A stretch of 64,000 bases of DNA from Rebecca billardiae RCC1528. Its lineage: Eukaryota > Haptophyta. Below, piece after piece: positions 43,801-55,363 of the stretch; position 1 is the first letter of the stretch, and each line of letters starts with the position of its first letter. The notes beneath the pieces are model-generated. The model was not told where the DNA came from, searched no databases, and worked only from the letters and a program-made list of their open reading frames with translations. Both the position numbers and the translations under genes were made by a program. The stretch is from NCBI GenBank assembly GCA_965240325.2, contig OZ251233.1, positions 1,302,001-1,366,000 of the forward strand, written 5' to 3'.

Positions 43801-46800
43801 CCTCCTCGTCGTCCTTCCCTCCCTCCTCGTCCTCCTCGTCCTCCTCGTCCTCCTCCTCCTCCTCCTCCTCCTCCTCGTCGTCGTCCTTCCCTCCCTCCTC
43901 CTCCTCCTCCTCCTCCTCCTCCTCCTCTGCCTCCTCCTCGCCCTGCCCCTTGCCGCGCGCTCCAGCCTTGGCCTGCGACTGTGGTGCCGCCAGCGCGCCG
44001 TCCTCCTCCTCCTCCTCCTCCTCCTCCGCCTCCTCCGACAGCGAGTCCTCGTCCGCGCCCTTCGCCGCGAGCTTCTTCTTTGCGGCGGCAGAGAGCGCAG
44101 CGGTGGCCTCGTCAGGCTCCGCGCCAGTCTTGGCGGCCGCACCAGCATCCGCGTCCTCATCGGCAGTCGCATCCTCGTACCCATCGGCGTGGTCGTCGGC
44201 GGCGGCATCAGCATCCGCGTCCGCGTCCGCGTCCGCGTCGTCAGCATCGGCGTCGGCATCGGCGTCGGCAGAGTCCTCCTCCTCCTCCTCGCCAGCATCG
44301 CCCTTCTTGCCCGGCAAGGCTGCGTCAAAGAGCTTCGCCCGCGCGCCGCTCCTGGCCACCGCTCGAGCGCTCGCGTTCGCCCTGGCCGTAGCTGCCGTCT
44401 CCGCCTTCGACGCTTTGCGCTCCTCCTCCTCCTCCTCCTCCGCCTCCTCGTGCGCCTCGTCCGCCTCGTCCGCCTCGTCCGCCTCGTCCGCCTCGTCCGC
44501 CTCGTCCGCCTCCGCCTCCTCCGCCTCCTCCGCCTCCTCCGCCTCCGCCGCCTGGTCCGCCGCCGCGGATCCGTCGATGGCCTTAGCGCCGGGGCCGCCG
44601 CCCTCGTCTCTCTCCGCAGCAGCGCCGCGCACGCCGCCCGTGGGGCCTCTGCTGGCGCCGGGGCGCGGCCGCTGCGCCGAGGTGTTGCGCGCTGCGCGCC
44701 GCCCGCTCGCGCCGCCTGCCTCTGCGAGCAGGTTGGCGGCAGCTGGCTCGGGTGGTGCCTGCTTGCCCTCAGCGCCGTCGTCACCGTCGTCGTCATCGCC
44801 ATCGCCCTCGCTCCCGGCCATGGCGGCGGCGGCCGGAGCGGCGGTGGCGCGGCCGCCTCGCGCTGCGGGTATGCTCCCGCCGGCCGGCCCCGTCCCCGGC
44901 GTCAGGGCGGTGAGCGGCACTCGGCCGACTATGCCGCCGCCGCGGCGCGCGGCCGCGGGCGCCTGGCCGCGCGCCGCGGCTCGTCGGCTCAGAAGGCGGT
45001 CGAGAAGGTTCGCCCCGGCGAATGCATCGATGCCCTGAGCGGCTTGGCCTGGCCCCGGGCCCATCGCTGTCGCCTCGTCGTCGTCTGCCCGAGCGGCCTC
45101 TGAAGCCAGCGCGGGCTGCCTCAGCGGCCGTGGCACGGAGCCCGTCACTGGCCGAGGCACGGGCCGAGGCACTCGCGAGCCGAGGGGGGCGGGCTCCGGC
45201 ACCTCTGCACCCTCCGCCGCGGCAGGCTGGCGGGGCGGCGCGCCCTTCACCGCAGTGCCGTTTGGCTGCTCGCTCAGCTCATCCTCCGGCGGCGCCGCCT
45301 CGCTCTCCCGAGCCTCGCGCAGCCGCGACACGCGCGCCGCGCGCGGGCCGGCGCCGCGGCGCGAGGGCGCGGGCACCGGCACGCGCGGAGCATCCGGCTC
45401 GCCAGCCTCAGCAGACGGAGCGTCGGCCTGCTCCGCGCGCGCCACGCCTTGCCGGGCGTCGCGCTCTGCAGCCAGGTGGGCTGCTGCTGCTGGGGACGTG
45501 CGCGTCGGCCTGGGCGCTGCTGTTGCCGCCCCCGACGCGGCCGGACTATCCTCCTCCTCCTCGTCCTCGTCGTCGTCCTCCTCCTCCGCCTCCGCCTCCG
45601 CCTCCGCCGCCTCCTCCGGGTCGTCGGCACCTGCGTCTGCGTCTCCGCCGTTGGCGTCCGCGTCCGGTGCTGCGCGAGCGCCGGATCGGAGCAGCGAGCT
45701 GGGCACGTCCTCGTCCTCATCCTGGCCCTCACCCTCGTCTTCGGCCGTGTCATCGGCGTCCTCCTCCTCCTCGTCGTCGTCGGCCTGCTCCTCGTCCTCC
45801 TCAGCGGCGGCACGGTCCTTGCTGCCGCCGTCCAAGCCACCGTCATCGTCAGCATCGCCCTCATCGGCCTGCTGAGCACGAGGCGCGCTCGCTGCGCCGT
45901 CGGCATCAGCGCCAGCGCCTCGGCGCGCGTTGCCCACGGGGCCATCCGTCGATGCGCCCGCTGGCGCGCGAATGCCGTCGGCAACTCCGCTGGCGGATTG
46001 CGCACTCGCTCGCGCGCGCGTGCTGTTCGTCCGAAGCGGCGTGGGCCGGGCGGGTGCGCGGGCGCCCTTGCCGGCGGCGCGGTCGGGATCAGTGGCCTTG
46101 GCGGCGGCGCTGCCGTCCTCTTGCGCCCCCTCGACCTCGTCGCCGGCCGACGCACCGCCCTCCTCCTGCGCCTCGGCGCCGGCGCTGTCCGGATCGTCCT
46201 CCGCGCCCACGTCCGGCGCAGCGACGCCGCCGTGGGCACCACCTGCCTTGCCCTTGCCAGCCGCGTCCGCGTCCGCATCCGCGTCCGTGTCCGCGTCCGC
46301 GCCGTGATTGGTCAGGCCTCCGACCGGCTGCGCGGAGACGGTGCGCGGGCGCGCCGTGCTCGAGCGCGAGCCACGCGCGGGTGGCACGTGGCGCAGCGCC
46401 TCCGCCAGCTCGGCCTGGGCCTTTGCCTCCTCCTTGGCTGCGTCTGCGGCGCCCAGCTCGGCTGCGCGCGCGCCGGCTGCGCGCGTCGGCGGCTTGGTGC
46501 GTGAAGGGCTGAGAGACAGCACGACCTCGTCACTCGACGCGGGGGCGTCGGGGACGTCCTCGGCGTCCGCGGCCTGAGCGTCCGCGAGCGTCTCTGCGTC
46601 GTCCTCCGCGAGGCCGTCGTCTGCCGCGCCACTCGTCGGCGAGGCGTCCGCAGCGTCCTCCTCGTCATCTTCGCTCTCCGTGCCGCCTCCTTCATCGTCG
46701 TCGCTCGCGCGCCGCGCGGCGAGTGTCTCAATCAGCTGCTCGCCTTCCGCCAGCGCTGTTGGGCGCTTGGGGAACCCGCTCGTGCCACGCGGCGGCGGGA

Positions 46801-47005
46801 TCTCCACCTTCTCCGCGTCCGGCTCGCTGCTCTCCCCCGTCAGATTGTCGACAGTTGGTGCGCCCTGCGCACGCTGCTCCGCACGCGCTGCTCGTGCAGC
46901 CGCGGCGCGTTCCGCGTGAATCTGGGCGGCGGTCTTGCGCCGCTCCTGTGCGCCGGCATCGCCGGCGAGGAGCACCGCGAGGAGCGCGAGCCACGTCCAC
47001 CGCAT
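38447..47005 (-). CDS. giant acidic multi-pass membrane protein, three exons (2,751 aa)
   Basis: Three exons join in phase: 47005-42359, 42194-41974 and 41834-38447. Both introns (164 and 139 nt) begin GTGCGC and end CAG. The protein starts with a signal peptide (MRWTWLALLAVLLAGDAGAQ). Residues about 25-1440 are low-complexity and very acidic, with poly-Glu blocks, ADE, DADA and EDD repeats, and occasional Pro/Arg stretches; no folded domain is visible. From about 1460 to 2270 there are ten or more hydrophobic helices (e.g. LVLSLLGLWLVLKLA, PPLLPACLLLCLCSC, ALLGVLAVVEPAVLPAL, LLPLLMLGLGQVWLLA). The last ~480 residues are Pro/Gly/Ser/Gln-rich and probably cytosolic. The N-terminal acidic part should be lumenal or extracellular and could bind Ca2+ with low affinity and high capacity; this is inference. 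The opposite strand is also open but lacks a signal, splice logic or domains. Confidence 0.72.
43778..43936. repeat. interrupted (TCC)n repeat coding poly-Glu
   Basis: TCC triplets with scattered TCG units, inside the giant acidic gene. On the minus strand they encode Glu runs broken by Asp, Gly and Lys. Confidence 0.9.
44452..44512. repeat. 9-bp minisatellite coding Glu-Ala-Asp repeats
   Basis: About six tandem copies of CGCCTCGTC encode (ADE)n on the minus strand in the giant acidic gene. This suggests growth by replication slippage. Confidence 0.9.
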
Positions 47006-48502
47006 CGTGCGCGCGCCTCGGCGTCCGCGCTAGCGTGTGCAGGCGCCGAGTACCGAAATGATGGCGGGGCCGTGCGCACGCTGCGAAGTCGTCGAAGTCC
47101 GGGCACCGGCCGGGGCCGCACGCCCGCACGACCACCCTTGCCCGCACCGCGACGGCGCCCCAGCCAGCTTGCCTGGTGGGAAAAATGCAGCGCCGCCCTG
47201 CAGGAAAAATGGCAAAATGCCGCATCAAAATATTGGCATTGTGCCGCTCTGCTCAGTGCTCACCGGCCGAGCTCTCACTCCTCTCCTCGACGAGCGCACG
47301 GCCCTTGCCTCGACGCTGTCAAGCTGACAATGCTGAATGCTGACCCGCAGCAGATCTACAATCAAGAGTACTGTGAGACTGTAGTGCAAGTATACCTTGA
47401 AAATGAAATAACCTTCGACACCGACTGAAGCCTGTAAGACTACTGACAACTAATACCGTACGTAATAAAATTACAGCAGGCAGTTCATCGTCGGACTCGG
47501 TGTCCGCCGTGTCCGGTGTTGCCAAGGTAGCCTGACTACTCAGTTACCGGTACTACGGTCCGTACTAAGTCTAAGCGTCTGATTCTGAAGACTTCCGAAA
47601 GGCGAAAGTGTCAAACTGGATGTCTGCTAGCACTAGTAGCAGGCTTCACTGAATGGATCCGATGAAATAATAACAGTTCGATATTTAGTTAAAGCTGCTA
47701 CGACTATAACTGAAGGCAGGGACGGAATGCTGAGAACATCAGCACGACTATTATAACTGAAGGCAGGGAATGCTGAGAACATTATCAGCAAAGTTATTCT
47801 CTGAGGTTATTTTTCTGACCGGTCAGTCAGCTCTGAGTAGTGACACGGCATCAGACAATGATAGTTGGCAAGTCCGAAGTGAAGTCGCATATATATCCGC
47901 AAATGGCAGCAGCACGACTCCGCACGACGACTGCATGGCCATGCCGCCAGCTCGGCCTCGCGGGCGCGGGCCTTGGGCTCAGCGGATTCCCGGCCGATAT
48001 ATCAGCAGATATCTCAATCTCATTTATTCATGACTGCGCTGAGTCCGTGACCGTGTACTCGGTCTGTGTAGTCAAGTTCGGCGCGGTGTAATCAATAAGT
48101 CGCTTATTATTCGTCGTCCGGTATATCGCGATCGGTATATTATTTAAATAATCGGCCTACTTCATAAATATTAATAATCCCCGAATTAATATTTAATGGC
48201 AGCCGATCTTATTATAATAATCGGTTCACCTGCCGCCACTCCGGGTCCCTGCGTCCGCAAGTGCTGTCTGCTAACTGGCAGCATCATCATACTGCTTGAC
48301 ATGTAACATGATACACCGATACACTGTGGCCCTGGATGGCAGTTGCGGTGACACGCCGTAAGTAGTGCCGTACTTAGTCGGTACTGGTAGTGCCAGTGGA
48401 AGTGGTCGGCGGCGGAACTCGGCGGTCCGGCCCGCGGCCGCAGGCGAGGACTCTCGATCTGCGCTGCGATCCGGGTCCTGGCATGCGAGGGCACGCGTAG
48501 AA
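47006..48502. other. intergenic region (1.5 kb)
   Basis: Upstream of the giant gene and downstream of the homeodomain gene. The first 250 bp are GC-rich, then the sequence becomes AT-rich. It contains a short tandem duplication at 47701-47789. No gene or RNA is supported. Confidence 0.4.
47701..47789 (+). repeat. tandem duplication of a ~45-bp unit
   Basis: Two adjacent units share CGACTAT, TATAACTGAAGGCAGGGA and ATGCTGAGAACAT. The second has lost CGG and gained TTA. Confidence 0.85.
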
Positions 48503-49102
48503 TCACGCGGCCGAGTTCGTGGCGACAGCGGCGGCTAAGTCGACAGCGGCAGCAGCCTGTGCGACCGGGGTGGCCGCTGCGCTGGCTGCCATCGCCTCCT
48601 GCATCATCTCTCGCGCCCATACGTCCAGCTGCCGGCGGCGCTCAAACCAGGCACTCACAGTGCTTGTCTCGAGCTGGAGGAAAGTGGCGAGGGCCTCCAT
48701 CTCGGCCAATGTCGGGTTCGGGTTCAGCTTGAACGCGATCGCGAGCGCGTGCCGCGGGGAGGCCTGCTGTTGCTGTGGCGTGAGTGGCACGCCACTCGAG
48801 GTGGTCAGCCCTGCGCCCGGGGGCGCGAGGATGTTGTGCGGCGGGGCCATGGGCGAAGGGGGCACGTTCGCAGCGTCCGCCTTTGCCTGGCGCTTCGCCT
48901 TGGCGCTTGACCCCGGGGGCGGGCCGTCCTCCTTCGCTGCAGCGGCCTCTGCCCGCGCAGCTCGTTTGCCGGCCGCGCTGCCCGCGCCGCCAGCGACCGT
49001 GGGCACATGGTCGTCGTCCTCGTCGCCCTCGCGTCCGCGCTTGCGCGAGCTCTTGCGCGTCGGCGACGACAGCTTCTTCGCACCGCGCTGAGCCTTCGCC
49101 AT
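48503..49102 (-). CDS. divergent homeodomain protein
   Basis: A single exon encodes 199 residues. The N-terminal 80 residues are basic and Ala-rich (KKLSSPTRKSSRKRGR, acidic patch GDEDDDH), consistent with nuclear localisation. Residues about 115-160 resemble homeodomain helices 1-3: RHALAIAFKLNPNPTLAEME, then LATFLQLETSTVSAWFERRR. The hydrophobic spacing and the WF core of helix 3 fit. The almost invariant Asn51 of the WFxNRR recognition motif is Arg here (WFERRR), so base contacts must differ, if it binds DNA at all. The C-terminus is Ala-rich. It was probably a transcription factor; target unknown. The fold assignment rests on pattern only. Confidence 0.72.
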   Translation of the reverse strand: MAKAQRGAKKLSSPTRKSSRKRGREGDEDDDHVPTVAGGAGSAAGKRAARAEAAAAKEDGPPPGSSAKAKRQAKADAANVPPSPMAPPHNILAPPGAGLTTSSGVPLTPQQQQASPRHALAIAFKLNPNPTLAEMEALATFLQLETSTVSAWFERRRQLDVWAREMMQEAMAASAAATPVAQAAAAVDLAAAVATNSAA

Positions 49103-49705
49103 CGGGCTCGCCAGGCGCGGGTGGGTCTTGCGCTCGTCGAGGAAAGGACGAGAGGGGGAGGGCGCCGGCCACGCCCGCCAACTGTGCTTGGCCTCGCGAA
49201 AAGTGCGCGGGTCTGCCGGTTGCTCAGCGTCGTCGTCACAGGCTCACAGCAGGCCCAAAAGTTCTTAGGAGACGACAGTCCACGTATGAAAATGTTTCGC
49301 CAAAGCCCCAGGCAAGTTCGGTGAACAATTACGAATGCGGGTACCCCCATAGCCCCGTGGCTAATTTTGGCCGACGGAGCGGTCGGGACCGTGTCATGCA
49401 TCGTCCTCTCGTCGGAGTTGAGAGTCTCGTCCGTCCTCGACGGCTCGACCTCCCTGACCCTGTGGATGGTCGTCGCAGTGTCGAACGTGGAGACGATGAA
49501 GCCTGGGACACGACGAGGGACTCTCCCCGAGCCCCTGAGACGCCAGGCTCAGGGCGCCGGCGCCGGCCGCCGGCGGCCGGCAGCGCCGCCAACGCCGTCA
49601 CTCCCCAGCCTCGGGGTCGCGGCTGGCCGGCGTCGACTGCGGCACTGGGCCCCAGCAGAACTCGCCGCTGTCGTCCACTGGACGGTTGGCTGGCTTGCTT
49701 GAAGC
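49103..49705. other. intergenic region between two minus-strand genes
   Basis: 603 bp. The middle (49500-49680) is GC-rich enough to leave open frames on several strands, but none has a start, motif or consistent coding bias. No gene called. Confidence 0.35.
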
Positions 49706-50359
49706 TCAGGATGCGGGAAACGCCGTGTACGGAGGAGGCGCCTCCCCAGGCGGGACGCTCGCCACGGCCACGGCCGTATCCACCACCCTGCCCTGCACAA
49801 TGGGCGCCGCTGCAAATATCTGCTGCGCCTGCTGCTGAGGCGGGACGTACTCGAGGAAGATGTCCTTGCGGCAGCAGAAGGTGCGGTAGCCGTTCATGCA
49901 CGAGAAGCTGTGATCACATCGCTGGTTCGTGTGGATGTGCCAGCTGCCCGACGAGGATGGCTGCTGCCGAAGGGCGACCTCGAGCTCGCGCAGGAAGCGC
50001 TGCAGCTGGAGATACTGCACGCCGCTCACGCCAACGGTAAACAGCACCAAAAGGACGACGCCGATGATACCCACGAGGGGGAATACGGTGGATGCAGCGA
50101 GCAAGATGAAGAGGACGACGATACCGACGATCAGTAGCACCAGCTCGACGCACTTGTTTGGCCGCCTGACGCTGTTTGCGGCATCCAGGCCCGCGACGGC
50201 ATTCGCGTCGAGCACTGTCGATGGTCCATCTAGGGGCGCAAAGGTGGGCCTGCCGCAGGCCGGGCAGTCGAAGCTGCACGTGCCGTCGGCGTCCAGGTGG
50301 AAGAGCACCGAGTTCTGTGTCATCTTCGTCGGCGTCTGCCGACCGCCAGCGAACGCCAT
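49706..50359 (-). CDS. small two-TM membrane protein with zinc-ribbon-like N-terminus and PPxY motif
   Basis: The protein has 217 residues from the ATG at 50359; an in-frame ATG 57 bp upstream lies too close to the neighbour's start region to be preferred. The N-terminal part has CSFDCPACGRPTF, a C-x3-C-x2-C pattern like half of a zinc ribbon. Two close TM helices follow (VELVLLIVGIVVLFILLAAS and FPLVGIIGVVLLVLFTVGV). Later cysteines occur in RCDHSFSCMNG and TFCCRKDIF. The C-terminus carries PPPYTAF, a PPxY motif that would recruit WW-domain proteins such as Nedd4-type ligases. A membrane adaptor role is plausible; the family is unrecognised. The gene is divergent from the methyltransferase gene 125 bp away. 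Confidence 0.75.
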   Translation of the reverse strand: MAFAGGRQTPTKMTQNSVLFHLDADGTCSFDCPACGRPTFAPLDGPSTVLDANAVAGLDAANSVRRPNKCVELVLLIVGIVVLFILLAASTVFPLVGIIGVVLLVLFTVGVSGVQYLQLQRFLRELEVALRQQPSSSGSWHIHTNQRCDHSFSCMNGYRTFCCRKDIFLEYVPPQQQAQQIFAAAPIVQGRVVDTAVAVASVPPGEAPPPYTAFPAS

Positions 50360-50484
50360 GGCGGACGGCAAGTGCGTCGGTCCAAGAGACCAATAAACGG
50401 AAGTAAGTACGTACACTCGTACAGTGGATTTTTAAAGTCTCCTTGTCTGCAGCGCCAGCGCCGGCGCGCGCCCCGGCGGCCCTG
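50360..50484. promoter_or_regulatory. compact bidirectional promoter region (125 bp)
   Basis: Gap between starts at 50359 (-) and 50485 (+). It contains GACCAATAAACGG, a CCAAT-like box, near 50388. Promoter function is inferred from position. Confidence 0.4.
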
Positions 50485-51732
50485 ATGATGCCGCCAGCCC
50501 TCGTGCCGCTGACGATCTCGCTCATCGCGCTGCGCGCTGCGGCCTTGGACGCCCCGCGCGCGCAGCCAGGGATGCCGCTCCGCTCAGCAGGCGGATGGGG
50601 GAGCGATTCTGATGGCAGCCGTCAGCTCGCGTCTCAGGAGCGCGAGTACGCCACGAGCCGGCGGCCTACGGCCGAGCCTGGGGCTTTGCCCAAGGTGGAG
50701 CTCTTCACGCCGCGCTACCTGGCCGAGCACTGGTGGCCGCCGCCGGCGTCAAACCGCACTGCCGAGCAGGCGCCTCTTGGCTGGCTGATGGGCCTGGCGC
50801 GCATGCCCCGATCGGCGCGCGTGCACTCGCAGGGCAACCAGGACGGTGTTCTCGCGTTCCTCTTCTCACACATTGGTGTGACCAACCGGCAGTGCGTCGA
50901 GTTTGGCTACCAGGGCTTGGCGGGCGCGAACACAGGCATGCTGCAGAGCAAAGGCTTCCGCTGCCTCCTGCTCGATGCAGACAATGAGGACGAGGCGACC
51001 AACCTGCACGCGCACGCGCTGCACTCGAGCAACGTGGTTGGCCTCTTGCAGCGGTACGGCGTGCCGCGCGAGCCCGACTACCTCTCGTGCGACATGGACT
51101 CGCACGACGCGTTCGTGCTCCGGGCGATTCTGGATGCGGGCTACCGCCCGCGCGTCATCTCGACCGAGTACAACGCGAACATGGGCGCGTGGGCCACGCT
51201 CGCACAGGCGGACCCAAAGAGCATGCCGCACAGCCCGCCGCTCGCCTCAGAGCGCGGTCGCTTCCGTTTCGTCGGCTGCATGTGGGGCGTGTCGGCCGGG
51301 GCGTCGAGGCTGATGGCGGAGGAGTTCGGGTACACGATCGTCGCGCGCGTCGGCCGGCTCGACCTCTTCTGGGTGCGCAACGACCTACTTCGCGCGCAGC
51401 CCGTGCCGCGGTGGGTGGACATTGCGCCGCCGGCGGATCCGCGCGCGTTTCACACCCCGGCCCTGGGCCAGGACCTGCTGCGGCTCGTCGACTACGCAGT
51501 GTGGAAGAACACAGAAGACCTTCAGCTGGCGCGCGCGGCGGCGCTGCGCACTCTGCGCGCGCACTTCCGTCGGCACGAGTGCTTCAGCAGCGCACTCGAC
51601 GAGATCGCTCGCGCGGAGGAGTCTGGCGGCGAAGGCGCCATCCCCCCTCTGGGCCCGGAGCAGCTCCGCGGTCGCGTGCCGTACGACAAATTTGCCCACC
51701 GCAAGCTGTACTTCGGCACAGACCCGCCGTGA
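50485..51732 (+). CDS. secretory FkbM-type methyltransferase-like protein
   Basis: The protein has 415 residues from the first ATG, with a signal peptide (LVPLTISLIALRAAALDAP). Residues about 110-250 match the FkbM/SAM-dependent methyltransferase region common in algae: SQGNQDGVLAFLFSHIG, QCVEFGYQG, NTGMLQSKGFRCLLLDAD, then NVVGLLQRYG and the DYLSCDMDSHDAFVLRAIL segment with RPRVISTEYNAN. The GxG-like loop is degenerate (VEFGYQGLAGANTG), as is usual for this subgroup. The C-terminal 150 residues are unassigned. It is probably an O-methyltransferase acting on glycans or glycolipids in the secretory pathway; the substrate is not deducible. The signal peptide and neighbouring secretory genes support that location. 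Confidence 0.78.
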   Translation: MMPPALVPLTISLIALRAAALDAPRAQPGMPLRSAGGWGSDSDGSRQLASQEREYATSRRPTAEPGALPKVELFTPRYLAEHWWPPPASNRTAEQAPLGWLMGLARMPRSARVHSQGNQDGVLAFLFSHIGVTNRQCVEFGYQGLAGANTGMLQSKGFRCLLLDADNEDEATNLHAHALHSSNVVGLLQRYGVPREPDYLSCDMDSHDAFVLRAILDAGYRPRVISTEYNANMGAWATLAQADPKSMPHSPPLASERGRFRFVGCMWGVSAGASRLMAEEFGYTIVARVGRLDLFWVRNDLLRAQPVPRWVDIAPPADPRAFHTPALGQDLLRLVDYAVWKNTEDLQLARAAALRTLRAHFRRHECFSSALDEIARAEESGGEGAIPPLGPEQLRGRVPYDKFAHRKLYFGTDPP

Positions 51733-51774
51733 CGTGCGATGATGAGAGCAGCTGATGCGCTGTAGTACAGTATG

Positions 51775-51912
51775 GTGGCCCGCGGTGCAGGGCGGAACGC
51801 GCAGCGTGGAGCCCGCGACGCGGGCACTAACGGTAACCACGTTTCAAAAAGATCTTATTTGTCTGGTTTGATCAGCAGCAAAGAAAAAGGGACGTGGCGG
51901 TGTTTTCCAGGG
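51775..51912 (+). repeat. left imperfect inverted repeat of the 4.4-kb island
   Basis: Pairs with 55990-56143 in reverse complement. Identity is highest in the outer 40 bp. Confidence 0.65.
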
Positions 51913-52070
51913 CTGGAGGAGACCGAGATTTTTTGAGACCGCCTTACGGATGGATTAGCGTGGAAAAAGGGCGCGTCCGCCCTCGGCGATAGCCACGTGT
52001 ACATGGCGCAACGCTCGCATGGACGACCTCGACGTGACTGCGCCGCTGCTGCCCAAGGGGCCGGTACTCG

Positions 52071-52202
52071 GTAGGGGGGCAGGGCTGCGGGTGGCGCACC
52101 GTGTCAGTCTCAGTCTGACCTGGTCCTGGACGGAAGGCGCGGACGCATTCTATGTGTCTGCTGCACTCTGAGCCTGACGCTTGTCCGATGCTGCCACGTC
52201 GT

Positions 52203-52206
<4 letters not shown>
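52071..52206 (+). repeat. dispersed repeat, copy 2, followed by a TA tail
   Basis: Near-identical to 31058-31175, including TAGGGGGGCAGGGCTGCGGG and TGCTGCCACGTCG. This longer copy contains GTCAGTCTCAGTCTGACC where copy 1 is shortened. Confidence 0.8.

Positions 52207-52251
<45 letters not shown>
52205..52251. repeat. (TA)n microsatellite
   Basis: About 46 bp of TA dinucleotides between the dispersed repeat and the tandem duplication. Confidence 0.97.
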
Positions 52252-53973
<1,722 letters not shown>

Positions 53974-54379
53974 CCGCGTTCCGCGGTCCTTCCGTAGAAC
54001 CAACGCAGTTAGGGGCCCGCGGTGCACCCTCCGTCGGCTGCTGTCTCAGTCGGACATGTGTAACAGTTCGTTTGCCTCGGAGCTGCCACCGCCACAACTC
54101 AGTTACCGCCCACCGGGCCGGCGGGCCGAGGACTGTCGCCGGCGGGCCGCCGCGCGGGGAAGCGGCCGCCGCGGGGCGGCGCGCGCGCGCAGGCAGGGCG
54201 ATAGGCGCCGCGCGGCGCGGGCCAGCGCGTGCGCGCGTGCGGGCGCACAGTCTGCTTGACGTGCTCGCGCGGCGCCATGCGCTCGACGACGGGCCGCTGG
54301 TCGCTCACTCAGCCGGCGCACCTCGTGCCGGCAGACGGAGCGAGAGCGCGCGCCGCGCAGTGCTGCCCCGGCCTGCGCT

Positions 54380-55363
54380 GCCGGCAGCCGCGCACCGAGA
54401 CCGAGCGGAGCTCGGGGTGGAACGAGGCGAGCGGCGCGTCGCGCCTGCCGCCGCGCGTGCGCGCCTGCTCCACCGCGCCGCCGTGCTCGCCCGCCGCCTC
54501 CTCCGCCGCGTCTGCCTCGAAGACGGCTGCGGCGGCCCGAGCCAGCGGCACGGGCTGAGCCCGTGCGCGCTGGCGCCCGGCGCCGATCGCCTCGACGGCC
54601 GTCTACTCCACAGCTGGCTGCTCGAGCTGCTGCACGGGGCGTCGCGACGAGGGCGCCACGCGCGCCCAGCGCGTCCGTCTCCGCGTCGCGCAGCGCGTCG
54701 AGCTCGGCGCCGCGCTTCGCCAGCTCGGCGCCCAGCGCCTCCGCACTCGCAGTTGGCATGCGCGAGCGTGCTCAAGCTGCTCGCGTGTGCCGCGTGTGCA
54801 CTGGGCGCGGTGGCGGGTGCGCTGTGCGCCGCCGACACGTCCGCAGCGCGCGCCGCGCTCGGCGCCGCGCTCGGCGCGCTGCACGCCGCGGGCGCGGGCG
54901 GGCGCGCGGCGGCGTGGGCACGAGGGCTGTCCGTGCTGTGCGCGGAGCTCGGCGCCGCCGGCGCGGGCGCGTGCCACGCGGCGCTGCTCGAGCTGCCGGC
55001 GGGTGCGCAGCTGCGCGCGCTCGGCGGGCTGCTCGGCACCGCGCTGAGCGCCGCGCGCCCGCCCGCCGGCGCCACGCCGGCCGGCGCGCTCTGGCGCCGT
55101 CGCGCTGTTCCGCGAGCACCTGCGCGGCGCCGCGCTGGCGGAGGCGCTGGCGCACGGCGGCGGCGCGGACGACGAGGAGGATGAGGAGACGATGAAGATG
55201 AGCAGGGCGAGGGCGGCGGACCGTGGGCCGGCACGCCACACGTCTACCGATGATGCTCGGGCGCCGAACGAAGGCCAGCGCCAGAACGCATATGCCTGCG
55301 GGTTGAAGGCCAAAGCTCCTTTCGCCCGCTCGAAAGTGAAGGTTGTCTCGTTTGCTGTGTGCT
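54380..55363 (+). pseudogene. frameshifted relic of an Ala/Leu-rich helical-repeat protein
   Basis: A GC-rich island inside the repeat region has protein-like frames. One frame reads [20 protein letters not shown] ... [17 protein letters not shown]. After a possible GC-AG intron (about 54648-54751) it continues [20 protein letters not shown] ... [20 protein letters not shown] to about 55100. A one-base shift then moves to a frame reading [20 protein letters not shown], an acidic run (ADDEEDEE) and a stop at 55361-55363. The helix pattern suggests a HEAT-like protein, but no family is certain. The required frameshift, the lack of a clear start and the repeat surroundings favour a broken gene. 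A sequencing error in CG-rich sequence cannot be excluded. Confidence 0.3.

Noticed and set aside
39032-45103. 2,023-codon open frame on the plus strand
   Set aside because: It is the antisense of the giant acidic gene. Its product is Arg/Ala/Leu homopolymer-like, with no start signal, domain or splice logic.
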